Notes under the pieces: model-generated | The model's database searches: none | What the model was told of the DNA's origin: nothing | The model's input: only the letters and a program-made list of their open reading frames with translations | Part shown: positions 8,793 through 16,995 of the stretch, in pieces | Layout of the letters: each line of letters begins with the position of its first letter | Position numbering within the stretch: position 1 is the stretch's first letter | Made by a program: the position numbers and the translations under genes | Origin: Mesorhizobium sp. YM1C-6-2 | GTDB lineage: Bacteria > Pseudomonadota > Alphaproteobacteria > Rhizobiales > Rhizobiaceae | Length of the DNA stretch: 64,000 nucleotides | Direction: 5' to 3' | NCBI RefSeq assembly: GCF_003666685.1 | Contig: NZ_RCIZ01000003.1 | Location: 372,001-436,000, forward strand

Positions 8793-9512
8793 TCAGTCGA
8801 ATTGGCAGGGCCAGTTCTTGGAGACCGCGAGCCCCGCCGGCAGCTTGGTATTGGCGTCACCACAGGACATGTCGATCTGCCACTGCGCCAGCCCGGTGGC
8901 GGCCGAGAGGTCGAGGCCCTCGATCCTCGTCAGGTAGAGGAACGAACTGGCGAAATCGATCGATCCACTGAACTTCGCCTTGCTGAGGTCGGCGCGCGAA
9001 AGGTTGGCGAGCGCAAACTTGGTGCCCGTGATGTCGGCACCGGTGAAGTCGGCGCGGCCAAGCTCGGCCTTGGTGAAGTCGACATTGATCAGAGTCGCGT
9101 TGGTGAAGTTCGAGCGCTGCATCTCGGCGCTGGCAAAGGTCGCGCCCTGCGCACGCATGTCGCTGAAGTTGGTGCGATAGGCTTCGATGCGGTCGAATTT
9201 CGCGCCTTCGGCCTTCGAGCCGGCAAGCGAGGCGCGCACCAGAGTCGCCTTTTCGAGATTGGCGGCCATCAGGTTGGTGTCGCGCAGATCGGTCGAGGTG
9301 AAGTCGACCCCGACCAACGTGGCGCCGTTGAGATCGCTACCCGACAGGATGATCACCTTCTTGACGCATTCGGTCCAGTCGACCCCGGGCGCCGCCGCGG
9401 CAGAACAGCCGGCAGCCGCCGCGATCCGGAGGGGGAAGGCCGAAAGCGCGGCAACGACAACGGCCGCGAGGCCTATGCTGCGCAGAGGAAACGTCGGATT
9501 TCGGGATACCAT
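8793..9512 (-). CDS. Secreted pentapeptide-repeat protein
   Basis: This 239-residue protein has a signal peptide (residues 1-33, ending RIAAAAG) and then a run of A(D/N)LxX pentapeptide repeats at about residues 60-200. Examples are SDLNGATLVGVDFTSTDLRD, MAANLEKATLVRASL and LGRADFTGADITGTKFA. Such repeats form a right-handed quadrilateral beta-helix. Cysteines flank the repeat domain near both ends (ECVKK and MSCGDAN, WPCQFD), so it is likely a disulfide-stabilised periplasmic protein. The ATG at 9512 has AGAGG upstream. A longer reading through the MFS gene region in another frame is not real. The partner is unknown. Confidence 0.85.
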   Translation of the reverse strand: MVSRNPTFPLRSIGLAAVVVAALSAFPLRIAAAAGCSAAAAPGVDWTECVKKVIILSGSDLNGATLVGVDFTSTDLRDTNLMAANLEKATLVRASLAGSKAEGAKFDRIEAYRTNFSDMRAQGATFASAEMQRSNFTNATLINVDFTKAELGRADFTGADITGTKFALANLSRADLSKAKFSGSIDFASSFLYLTRIEGLDLSAATGLAQWQIDMSCGDANTKLPAGLAVSKNWPCQFD

Positions 9513-9580
9513 AAGCTGAACCTCTTTCTGGCCTGATCCTGGCTTCCTCTGTGACAGCCTAGCAACTCGTCCGTTTCCCG

Positions 9581-10849
9581 TCATCTCATCATATCGTTGC
9601 CGCCATCCTCCGGCGGCGTGCGGGGGTCGAGGCGGGCGGCTTCCGGCGTCGCGCCGCGCTCCACCGGCATCGTCTTGAAGGCTTCGCGCTCTTCCAGCGG
9701 GACCGGAGCGCGGCGGCGGATGCGCAGGATGCTGAAGCCGACAAGCGCGAAATGCGCGAACGCCGTCGCCAGGAACAGGCTTTCGGGCCGCATCGAGCCC
9801 ATCAACGCGGCGCCGATGACCGGGCCGATCATGGTGCCGAAACCGTAGAGCAGGAGAAGCCCGCCCGACACCTTCACGAAATCCTCCGCGTTGGCGTGGT
9901 CGTTGGCATGCGCGACCGCCAGCGAATAGAGCGTGTAGGCAAAGGCGCCGTAGGCGGCGGTCATAGTGAGGACGAAGGCGCCGGAGCGCGGCGTGGCGAC
10001 GAAGATCAGCACGCCGACGATCGCGCTGGCGAGCGAGGCGCCGATCAGCACGTAGCGGCGGTCGGTCTTGTCGGAGAGCCGGCCGACCGGCATCTGCAGC
10101 GCCGCGCCCGCGACGACCACGAGGCTCATCATCAGCGCGATCTCGGCCGTCGAGATGCCGATCCTGGCGCCGTAGACCGCGCCGAGCGTGCCCCATGCGC
10201 CATTGGCGACGCCGATGAGCAGGCAAGCCCCCGCCGACACCGGCGAGGTCGCATAGAGGCGCTTCAGGTCGAGCGACACGTCCTGGAGCGGCGTCGGATG
10301 GGCGGCGGTCGAGACCGCGGTCGGCAGCAAGGCAAGGCAGAAGAAGATGCCGGTGACCATGAAGAGCGATTGGGTGCCGACGTCGCCCGCCGCGACCATC
10401 ATCTGGCCGGCCATGATCGAAGCGTAGGTGACCATCATGTAGAGGCCGAAGACGGTGCCGCGGTTCTCGTTGCTGGCGCGTTCGTTGAGCCAGCTTTCGA
10501 TGACCATGAAGGCGCCTGCCATGACGAAGCCGGTGAAGGCGCGCAGCACGATCCATGCATAGGGGTCGATCATCAGCCCGGTCAAAAGCGCGATGATGGC
10601 GCCCGACGCGGCGAAGGCGCCGAAGGCGCGCACATGGCCGGCGCGGCGCACGATACGCGGCGCGAAGAAGCAGCCGGTGACGAAGCCGCCCGCCCATGCC
10701 GTGCCCATCAGGCCGAGGGCCGCGGTGGAAAAACCTTCGAGCTGACCGCGCAGCGGCAGCAGCAGGCCATGCAGGCCGGATGCCGCAAGCAGGAAGGCGG
10801 TGCCGCGCAGCAGCGAGAAGATCGGTCGGTAGGCGGCGAAATTCAGCAT
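9581..10849 (-). CDS. MFS transporter
   Basis: This 422-residue inner-membrane protein of the major facilitator superfamily has about twelve hydrophobic segments in two bundles. Signatures are the loop after helix 2 (FFAPRIVRRAGHVRAF, resembling the GxxxDrxGrr motif), WLNERASNENRG after helix 4 and GRLSDKTDRRYVLI in the second half. It resembles the YcaD-like subgroup often annotated as multidrug or sugar exporters; the substrate is unknown. A 35-residue proline-rich cytosolic tail follows the last helix. It is upstream of the pentapeptide gene on the same strand (68 bp gap). Confidence 0.88.
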   Translation of the reverse strand: MLNFAAYRPIFSLLRGTAFLLAASGLHGLLLPLRGQLEGFSTAALGLMGTAWAGGFVTGCFFAPRIVRRAGHVRAFGAFAASGAIIALLTGLMIDPYAWIVLRAFTGFVMAGAFMVIESWLNERASNENRGTVFGLYMMVTYASIMAGQMMVAAGDVGTQSLFMVTGIFFCLALLPTAVSTAAHPTPLQDVSLDLKRLYATSPVSAGACLLIGVANGAWGTLGAVYGARIGISTAEIALMMSLVVVAGAALQMPVGRLSDKTDRRYVLIGASLASAIVGVLIFVATPRSGAFVLTMTAAYGAFAYTLYSLAVAHANDHANAEDFVKVSGGLLLLYGFGTMIGPVIGAALMGSMRPESLFLATAFAHFALVGFSILRIRRRAPVPLEEREAFKTMPVERGATPEAARLDPRTPPEDGGNDMMR

Positions 10850-10944
10850 CTCTGCGTCAGCTCATCGAATCAGGGAACACTAGGCGAGGACAAGGATTTC
10901 CAGGCGCTTTTGCGGCGTGCCGTGAGGTTTCCCGCCGGGCAGGG

Positions 10945-11139
10945 TCACGGCCGGCGGAAAAGCGACTCCGCGGCGCTCTTGGTGGCGCCCTTCGCCTGGA
11001 GTTCGGCCTCCAGCCTTTCGATCTCGGCCTTGAGCAGCGCGATGCGCTCATCCAGCTCTCCGACGGAGAGGAGCGAAAGATCCTGTCCGATCTCGTGCTG
11101 CTTCGGCTTCTTCCGCGGCTCGTCGTCGAAAAGCGCCAT
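10945..11139 (-). CDS. DUF1192 family small protein
   Basis: This 64-residue cytosolic protein matches the alphaproteobacterial DUF1192 family. It starts MALFDDEPRKKP, has a linker QDLSLLSVGELDERI and then a coiled-coil helix LLKAEIERLEAELQAK. The start at 11139 is fixed by a strong GGAGGA six bases upstream; an upstream in-frame start would add a cysteine-rich extension with no family match. The function is unknown. It is divergent from the quinone oxidoreductase gene. Confidence 0.87.
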   Translation of the reverse strand: MALFDDEPRKKPKQHEIGQDLSLLSVGELDERIALLKAEIERLEAELQAKGATKSAAESLFRRP

Positions 11140-11243
11140 GGTGTCCTCCGCTTTGCATGGTCGGCTGCAGAGAATACATAGGCGGATCACAAGTACCAAC
11201 CAGTGGCAGCAACAGAGGGCGCCGTCAGGCGTGGAACAAGAAA

Positions 11244-12257
11244 ATGGCCAAGGCTTCGAGCATTCCCGCCAAGATGACGGTCATTGCGATCCCCGAACCT
11301 GGCGGGCCGCGCGCCCTGAAGCCGGAGCAGCGCGACGTGCCGCGACCGGGCGAGGGGGAAATCCTGATCCGCGTGCGCGCCGCCGGCGTGAACCGGCCGG
11401 ACGTTCAGCAGCGCAAAGGGCTCTATCCGCCGCCGCCCGGCGCCTCGGACCTGCCCGGGCTGGAGGTGGCCGGCGAGGTCGCCGCCGTCGGCGCGGGCGT
11501 GAAGCGCTGGCACGGCGGCGATCAGGTGACGGCGCTCACGCCGGGCGGCGGCTATGCCGAATATGTCGCGGTGCACGAGAGCAACGCGCTGCCGCTGCCG
11601 GCGGGCTACACGTTCACGGAAGCCGCGGCGCTACCGGAAAACTACTTCACCGTCTGGCACAACCTCTTCCAGCGTGGCGGGCTGAAGGCCGGCGAGACGG
11701 TGCTGGTGCATGGCGGCTCGTCCGGCATCGGCACGACGGCGATCCAACTGGCTTCGGCGTTCGGCGCGCATGTGGTCACGACGGCGGGCTCGGCGGAGAA
11801 ATGCGCCGCCTGCGTGAAGCTCGGCGCGGAGCGGGCGGTGAACTACAAGGAGGAGGATTTCGTCGCGGCGGTGAAGAACGCGACCGACGGCAAGGGCGCC
11901 GACGTCATCCTCGACATGGTGGGCGGCGACTACGTCATGCGCAACTACCATGCGGCGGCGGTCGACGGGAGAATCGTGCAGATCGGGACGCAGGCAGGCG
12001 CGGTGGCGAGCGCCGATTTCGCCCGGCTGATGGTGAAGCGCCTCACCCATACCGGTTCGACGCTGAGGCCCCGCAGCGTCGAATTCAAGGGCGAGATCGC
12101 AGCCGCGCTCGAGGCGCAGGTCTGGCCGCTGCTCGCCACACGCAGGATCGCGCCGGTGATGGACATGATCTTCCCGCTGACGGAAGCCTGGCGCGCGCAT
12201 GAGCGGATGGAGGAGGGAGAGCATATCGGCAAGATCATGCTCGATGTAGGGGAGTAG
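11244..12257 (+). CDS. NAD(P)H-quinone oxidoreductase, PIG3-like
   Basis: This protein of about 337 residues is a zinc-free medium-chain dehydrogenase of the quinone oxidoreductase/PIG3 group, which reduces quinones with NADPH. The N-terminal GroES-like domain holds RVRAAGVNRPDVQQRKG and PGLEVAGEVAAVG. The Rossmann fold follows with VLVHGGSSGIGTTAIQLA, and DVILDMVGGDYV and THTGSTLRPRS are PIG3-type motifs. The zinc ligands of alcohol dehydrogenases are absent. ATGs at 11244 and 11274 are both possible. It converges with the acyl-CoA dehydrogenase-like gene, with a hairpin terminator between them. Confidence 0.92.
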   Translation: MAKASSIPAKMTVIAIPEPGGPRALKPEQRDVPRPGEGEILIRVRAAGVNRPDVQQRKGLYPPPPGASDLPGLEVAGEVAAVGAGVKRWHGGDQVTALTPGGGYAEYVAVHESNALPLPAGYTFTEAAALPENYFTVWHNLFQRGGLKAGETVLVHGGSSGIGTTAIQLASAFGAHVVTTAGSAEKCAACVKLGAERAVNYKEEDFVAAVKNATDGKGADVILDMVGGDYVMRNYHAAAVDGRIVQIGTQAGAVASADFARLMVKRLTHTGSTLRPRSVEFKGEIAAALEAQVWPLLATRRIAPVMDMIFPLTEAWRAHERMEEGEHIGKIMLDVGE

Positions 12258-12302
12258 GGGAGCGCCGCTTCCTCTCCTAGGTCGGGAGCCGTCGCGGAAA
12301 GG

Positions 12303-12331
12303 CTGGTCTCCCCCGCATTAGGGGAGACCAG
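12303..12331. terminator. Convergent hairpin terminator
   Basis: A perfect 11-bp inverted repeat, CTGGTCTCCCC (12303-12313) and GGGGAGACCAG (12321-12331), with a seven-base loop lies between the ends of two converging genes. There is no long T-tract, but on the minus strand CCTTTCC follows. The position fits a two-way transcription stop. Confidence 0.7.
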
Positions 12332-12342
12332 GGTCCGGAGGA

Positions 12343-13500
12343 TCAGAACACCTTGTCGACGGGGAGGCCGAGCGCCATCGAGCCAGCATAGGTCGCCTGC
12401 GGTCCCTGCTGCAGCGGATGGAAGCGCGCCCCCTGGACATCGCGGAAGCGGCGCTCCAGACCTGCGGCGCGGTAGAAGCCGGCGCCGCCGGCAAGCTCCA
12501 TCGCGAGCTCGACCGCCTCGATGGCGTGTTTCGCCACCAGAGCGCGGCTGATCATCGTCTCGTTGACTGAAGCGGCCGACGGCGCGTTCTTCTCTGTCGT
12601 TGCAACCATGTGGCGGTGGGCGAGCTGCGCGGCGCGCAGGCTGGTGTCCATGCGGCCGGCGAGGCTTACCGCGTACGGATTGGCAGGCTTCTTCTTCGCA
12701 AGCTCGATGGCGATGTCGCGGGCGCTTTCGGCGACGCCGAGATAGGCGGCGTAGATGAGCGGGAAGGCGATGATCGAAATGACCTGGAAGAGCGGATGCC
12801 ATTCGCCGGCATTGCGCGCCAAGGCGACATTCGCCTCCGGGATGACTAGTCCATCGACGACGACGTCGTTGGAGCCGGTGCCGCGCATGCCGAGCGTACG
12901 CCAGGTGTCGACGATCGATACTTCGGGCGCTTTCATGGGGACGCCGAAATGCAGGACCTTGGCGGGCTCGCCGTCGAGGATGGCGCCGGTCATCAAGAGG
13001 TCGCCGGCTTCCGCGCCCGAGGTGAAGACCTTCCGCGCGGTGATCCTGTAGCCGCCGTCGACCTTCTCGGCTTTGCCGGAGCCGCCGATCCAGTCCGAGC
13101 CGCCGCTCGACAGCAGCACGATCTTTTCCGCCGCGATGCGCTTCAGGAGCGGCTCGACGGCGGTGGCCTTCTGGTGGCGCCAGCGCCAGGCGGGGATGGC
13201 GACCTGGTGCGTGTGCATGGAGAAGGCCAAGCCAGTCGAACCGCAGCTTCCGGCGATGATGCGGATCATGTCGCAGAGTTCGGCGATTTCGGCGCCACGT
13301 CCGCCGAGCTCGACCGGGACAGCGGCCTCCACGAGGCCGACCGCTTTCAGGGCATCGTAATTGTCGGCGACGAAACGGTCGCCTTCGTCGGCCTTTGCGG
13401 CGTTGGCCGCGAAGCCGGGTGCAAGCCGGGCGGCGATCTCGGCGACGGTTTCCGTGCCGTTATTTGCCGCGGACATCTTGAGTGCGTTGCTGGCAGTCAT
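12343..13500 (-). CDS. Acyl-CoA dehydrogenase family flavoprotein
   Basis: This 385-residue cytosolic protein has the acyl-CoA dehydrogenase fold: an N-terminal helical domain (residues 15-120), a beta domain (GYRITARKVFTSGAEAGD, THRTLGM-like region) and a C-terminal helical domain. The usual catalytic Glu near the C-terminus is not evident in the normal context. The look is closer to the flavin-dependent monooxygenase or DszC/nitroalkane-oxidase-like branch of the family, which would act on non-CoA substrates; that is inference. The ATG at 13500 has AAGGGAG upstream. It is divergent from the HxlR regulator 206 bp away. Confidence 0.85.
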   Translation of the reverse strand: MTASNALKMSAANNGTETVAEIAARLAPGFAANAAKADEGDRFVADNYDALKAVGLVEAAVPVELGGRGAEIAELCDMIRIIAGSCGSTGLAFSMHTHQVAIPAWRWRHQKATAVEPLLKRIAAEKIVLLSSGGSDWIGGSGKAEKVDGGYRITARKVFTSGAEAGDLLMTGAILDGEPAKVLHFGVPMKAPEVSIVDTWRTLGMRGTGSNDVVVDGLVIPEANVALARNAGEWHPLFQVISIIAFPLIYAAYLGVAESARDIAIELAKKKPANPYAVSLAGRMDTSLRAAQLAHRHMVATTEKNAPSAASVNETMISRALVAKHAIEAVELAMELAGGAGFYRAAGLERRFRDVQGARFHPLQQGPQATYAGSMALGLPVDKVF

Positions 13501-13706
13501 TTGTCTGCTCCCTTGTCGTTGAGGGTCGCGAAAATCGTATCGAGCCGGCCCGAGGTCCAGTTCCAGAACTGTACCGCGATGCTGCGGCCGACTTCCTACG
13601 GCTCAGCCATGTAGTCGTTGCCGGTAACGGCGATGCCGCTCCGGCGGCAAAAAATGGAAACCGGGGGGTTTCAAAGTGCAGGTGCGGGGAAGAGGGATGG
13701 TGACCT

Positions 13707-14402
13707 ATGCCTGAGCGCAATGGCTATGGACAATTCTGTCCGGTTTCGATGGCGGCCGAGGTCTTCTGCTCGCGCTGGACGCCGCTTATCCTTCGCGAGC
13801 TGCTGGCCGGAACATCGCGCTTCAACGACCTCAGACGCGGTGTGCCGCGGATGTCGCCGGCACTGCTTTCCAAGCGATTGAAGGATCTGGAGAAGGCAGG
13901 GATCATCACGGTGGCGCGGGGCAAGGTAGGCGCTGTCGAGTACAGCCTGACGCCTGCCGGCCGGGATCTCAAGGATGTGGTGGTGGGGCTCGGCCTGTGG
14001 GGCTCGCGCTGGGTCGAATCGCAGTTGTCGCTGCGCAACCTCGACCCGACGCTGCTGATGTGGGACATGCGCCGCAGGCTCGTGCCGGAGCCGCTGCCGC
14101 CGCGCCGCTGCACGATACAGTTCCAGTATCCCGAGCTTGCATCGACCAAGCAGAATTACTGGCTGGTGGTAGACGGCGGCGTGGTGGACCTCTGCTACAG
14201 CGATCCCGGTTTCGAGGTGGACCTGCTGGTGCGCTCGCCGCTGCGAACCATGACCGCGGTGTGGATGGGGGTGGCGCGGCTGAGGCAGGAGCTCGATACC
14301 GGCGCGATCGAGGTCGATGGCGATCCGGCGCTCGCAGGCGCGATCCAGCAATGGCTGGGGCTGAGCCCGTTCGCGCGCGAGCAGGCAAAGGCCGCTGCCT
14401 AG
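13707..14402 (+). CDS. HxlR family transcriptional regulator with C-terminal domain
   Basis: This 231-residue DNA-binding protein has an HxlR winged helix at residues 8-95: FCPVSMAAEVFCSRWTPLIL, ELLAGTSRFNDLRRGVPRMS, then LSKRLKDLEKAGI. The HxlR family responds to small molecules or redox stress, often through the N-terminal Cys (Cys11 here). A second domain at about 110-225 looks like an SCP2-type lipid-binding fold, as seen in some longer HxlR proteins. It is divergent from the flavoprotein gene, which is the likely target. Its stop overlaps that of fliQ by a few bases. Confidence 0.88.
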   Translation: MPERNGYGQFCPVSMAAEVFCSRWTPLILRELLAGTSRFNDLRRGVPRMSPALLSKRLKDLEKAGIITVARGKVGAVEYSLTPAGRDLKDVVVGLGLWGSRWVESQLSLRNLDPTLLMWDMRRRLVPEPLPPRRCTIQFQYPELASTKQNYWLVVDGGVVDLCYSDPGFEVDLLVRSPLRTMTAVWMGVARLRQELDTGAIEVDGDPALAGAIQQWLGLSPFAREQAKAAA

Positions 14403-14665
14403 AATCCCGTCTCGATGCGTTCGAAGATGACGTTGGTGAAGGCTGAAATCTGCGCTCCGATGAAGGGGCCGGTGAAGGCGACGACCAGCATGATCGCGAC
14501 GATCTTCGGGACGAAGGTGAGCGTGATTTCCTGAATCTGCGTCAGCGCCTGGACGAGCGCGATGCCGACACCGACCAGCATGGCGGCCGCCACCGACGGG
14601 CCGGAGGCCATGAGAACCGTCCAGATCGCGTACTGGACGATGTCGAGCGCGTCGGCCTCATTCAT
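14399..14665 (-). CDS. fliQ: Flagellar export protein FliQ
   Basis: FliQ is a two-helix subunit of the export gate (FliP-FliQ-FliR) at the centre of the flagellar basal body. The 88-residue sequence has the two hydrophobic hairpin segments at residues 12-38 and 50-77, with family motifs ASGPSVAAAMLVGVGIALVQ and LTQIQEITLTFVPKI. It is the last gene of the flgE-flgK-flgL-flaF-flbT-flgD-fliQ run, 34 bp after flgD. In other rhizobia flhA and fliR usually follow; here an unrelated convergent regulator gene overlaps its end. Confidence 0.97.
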   Translation of the reverse strand: MNEADALDIVQYAIWTVLMASGPSVAAAMLVGVGIALVQALTQIQEITLTFVPKIVAIMLVVAFTGPFIGAQISAFTNVIFERIETGF

Positions 14666-14699
14666 CTTCTGTACCCTTGGCCATCCCAGGTCCGACGGA

Positions 14700-15098
14700 T
14701 CAGGAAATCTTCACGCCCGGCCCCATGGTGATCTCCTTGCCGCCTTCGAGAACGGCGACGATGCCGTTGGAGATCAGCCGCACCTCCGCGACCTTGCCTG
14801 ACGTCTCGCCATCGGCCGAGGTGACGGTCCGGCCGATGATTGCGTCCGCCTGAGCCAAGGTAGAGGATTGCAGCATCTGGTCGAGCTTGGTGTTCATCTG
14901 CACCGACTGCTCGACCTGGCTGAAGGCGGCGAGCTGGGCCATGTACTGGGTGGAGTCCATGGGGTTGGTCGGATCCTGGTTCTTCATCTGTGCGACGAGG
15001 AGCTTCAGGAAGGACTGGTAGTCGACCTGGGTCTTCGAGACGGCATCCGACTGGTTCGAATAGGTGGACGCGCCGGTTGCCGGAACGGTCATGCTCAT
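14700..15098 (-). CDS. flgD: Flagellar hook cap protein FlgD
   Basis: FlgD is the scaffold that caps the growing hook and guides FlgE polymerisation. The 132-residue protein keeps the conserved N-terminal part (DYQSFLKLLVAQMKNQDPTN at about residues 26-45, then MDSTQYMAQLAAFSQVEQ), which carries the export and gate-binding signal. The C-terminal Tudor/Fn3-like half of enterobacterial FlgD is reduced to one short beta region, as usual in rhizobia. Start and flbT stop overlap by ATGA. Confidence 0.96.
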   Translation of the reverse strand: MSMTVPATGASTYSNQSDAVSKTQVDYQSFLKLLVAQMKNQDPTNPMDSTQYMAQLAAFSQVEQSVQMNTKLDQMLQSSTLAQADAIIGRTVTSADGETSGKVAEVRLISNGIVAVLEGGKEITMGPGVKIS

Positions 15099-15577
15099 CG
15101 TGCGGCTCCCGCTGTTGCACGGCGTTGCTCGGCCTGGCGCTCCCGGGAATGCCCGACCTCAGGCTGCGCCGACGGCGCATCGTCGTTTTCCCCGAGTGCC
15201 TTGCGCTCCAGCGGATAGAGGCCGCGGATCGCCTTCAGCGCTTCGTAGACATGGCCTTCGCCGACCATGCGGTCGATATGCTTCAGCGTGCCCGTGATCT
15301 CGGGATCGCTGAAGCTCGCGATCATCAGCGGCAGCGAGCGGCGGAACATCTCGTAGGCATCGCCGGCGCCGGTCGGGTTCATCAGCATGACCTGCAGGAT
15401 GAAATAGAGCTGGCGCAGCGGCGTCGAGGCCTCGTCGATCTGCAGCACGTGGCTTTCGAGCAGGAACTGCACGTCGTTCAGCAGTTCGAGGGTGACCTTG
15501 CGGTCGACCTTGATGACGGCGCCGTTGAGATAGATCTTCTCGTTCGGCTTCAGCGAGATTTTCAGCGTGTTCTTCAT
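15095..15577 (-). CDS. flbT: Flagellin mRNA regulator FlbT
   Basis: FlbT is a post-transcriptional regulator of flagellin synthesis; in Caulobacter it binds the 5' leader of flagellin mRNA and lowers its stability, in balance with FlaF. The 160-residue protein has the family start MKNTLKISLKPNEKIYLNGA and the core VLQIDEASTPLRQLYFILQV. The last 25 residues are polar and probably disordered. It overlaps flaF upstream and flgD downstream by four bases each, so all are translationally coupled. Its likely RNA targets are the hairpin leaders at 29632 and 31002. Confidence 0.96.
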   Translation of the reverse strand: MKNTLKISLKPNEKIYLNGAVIKVDRKVTLELLNDVQFLLESHVLQIDEASTPLRQLYFILQVMLMNPTGAGDAYEMFRRSLPLMIASFSDPEITGTLKHIDRMVGEGHVYEALKAIRGLYPLERKALGENDDAPSAQPEVGHSRERQAEQRRATAGAAR

Positions 15578-15921
15578 TGGATCCCATCGCGGATGATCTG
15601 GGAGACCTCGATGAGGCCGTCGAAATTGTCGGAGCGGCCCTGGCGCACGTCCTCGGCCTCGCGCAGCAGCCAGAGCCCGATCGAGATAAGATTGGCGCGC
15701 AGCTCTTTCGGCAGTGCATTCTCGGGGCTGCCGAGGTCCTCGACAAGCGAGGTCCAGACTCGGTTGAGGAAGTGGAGCGCCTCGATCGCTTCCATCGACT
15801 GGGTGCCGACGGCGCGCGCGGCCACCAGAAGATCGATCGAGCGGGTGAGCAACTGGCGCTCGCGGTCCTTGGCGTCGGCCACCGAGTCGGTCTGGATGTC
15901 GGCGTAGGAAAATTGGTACAT
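15574..15921 (-). CDS. flaF: Flagellar biosynthesis regulator FlaF
   Basis: FlaF is a small helical protein needed for flagellin synthesis or secretion, working with FlbT. The 115-residue sequence matches throughout: QTDSVADAKDRERQLLTRSI, EALHFLNRVWTSLVEDLGS and ELRANLISIGLWLLREAE. The genes sit in the order flgL, flaF, flbT, as in other rhizobia. The gap to flgL is 23 bp and the end overlaps flbT by four bases. Confidence 0.96.
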   Translation of the reverse strand: MYQFSYADIQTDSVADAKDRERQLLTRSIDLLVAARAVGTQSMEAIEALHFLNRVWTSLVEDLGSPENALPKELRANLISIGLWLLREAEDVRQGRSDNFDGLIEVSQIIRDGIQ

Positions 15922-15944
15922 TTGTCGCCCGTGTTTGCCGCCTG

Positions 15945-16991
15945 TTAGCCCAAGAATCTCAGCAGGCTGATCTGCTGGATGCGCGCGGTCAGCGCGTAGG
16001 AAGTCTCGATATGCGCAAGCAGGTCCTTGACGCGGTTGGCCGCCTCGTAGGGATCGACGCCCTCCGTCTCGATGATGGAGCGCTCGAACAGGTCCGCCTG
16101 CATCTTCATGCGGTCGCTGGCGGCGGTGACGCGCTGCTCGACCACGCCGGTCTGCGACTGAAGCTCGCCGAGTGCGCCGAGCGCCTCGCCGACAAGGCTC
16201 ACGGCGCGATTGACCAGCGCCTCCTTGCCGGCGACGCCGAGATTGCTGTCGAAGAGGTCGCTTATCGCGGCCGCGGCCATGGCGAGCTTCTGCAAGCTTT
16301 CATTGTTGGCGCTGACCGACGTCTCCGTGGTTTCGTTCAGCGCGATGCGGCTGACGATCTTCTGGTCGGTGGCGTTCGACCAATTGGCCTGCCAGCCGGC
16401 GCCGAGGAATTGCGGCTCGAGCGCCGCCGTCATGAAGCCGTCCATATCAGCGGTGGTTATGTTCGCAGCCTGCGGATCGTTCTGCGCGAAGCCGAAATGC
16501 GTCTGAAAGGCGGCGTCGAACGCCGTCTTGGCCGGCGAGCCCGCGGCAAAGCCCTCGAACGGCTTCACGTCGGTGTTGATGCCGGCGAAGATGTATTCCC
16601 CGTTGAACGAGGTGTTGAGGATCGACGTCAGCATGCCGAGCGCGGCACGGCCGCTGTCGCGGGTGACGGATGCCGTCGTGTCGCCGGAGACGCTGGCCGT
16701 CAGCACGCCCAGAAAATCCTGGGCGGCGCTGGTGATGTTGCCGAGTGCCTCCTGCGTCGCCTTGAGGCGCGCCGAGACGAGCCCGTTGGAATCGACGATG
16801 CCGTTCAGCCGCTCGAGGTCGCGGGCGAAAGTGACGGTCTGGGCGGTGCGGGCGCCAAGCGCCAGACCGGCGTCGAAGACCTTGCCGGTGTCCTGCTCCT
16901 TCAGCGCCTTCGCGAGGTCTCCCTGGGTGCGCATCGTCGAATAGCGCATCGCCTGCGACATAGAGAGCGAGGAGACGAAGGAGGCTTTCAT
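15945..16991 (-). CDS. flgL: Flagellar hook-filament junction protein FlgL
   Basis: FlgL (HAP3) joins the hook adaptor FlgK to the flagellin filament. The 348-residue protein has flagellin-like terminal helices: the N-terminal SSLSMSQAMRYSTMRTQGDL and the C-terminal VDPYEAANRVKDLLAHIETS, ending with a hydrophobic tail typical of axial proteins. The variable central part (residues 110-230) is exposed on the filament side. It starts 4 bp after the flgK stop, and flaF follows, so expression is coupled. Confidence 0.95.
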   Translation of the reverse strand: MKASFVSSLSMSQAMRYSTMRTQGDLAKALKEQDTGKVFDAGLALGARTAQTVTFARDLERLNGIVDSNGLVSARLKATQEALGNITSAAQDFLGVLTASVSGDTTASVTRDSGRAALGMLTSILNTSFNGEYIFAGINTDVKPFEGFAAGSPAKTAFDAAFQTHFGFAQNDPQAANITTADMDGFMTAALEPQFLGAGWQANWSNATDQKIVSRIALNETTETSVSANNESLQKLAMAAAAISDLFDSNLGVAGKEALVNRAVSLVGEALGALGELQSQTGVVEQRVTAASDRMKMQADLFERSIIETEGVDPYEAANRVKDLLAHIETSYALTARIQQISLLRFLG

Positions 16992-16995
16992 CGGC

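Noticed and set aside
9752-12202. An 816-codon plus-strand frame across the MFS and quinone oxidoreductase genes
   Set aside because: It is antisense to the MFS gene and out of frame with the oxidoreductase gene; no family match and a skewed composition.
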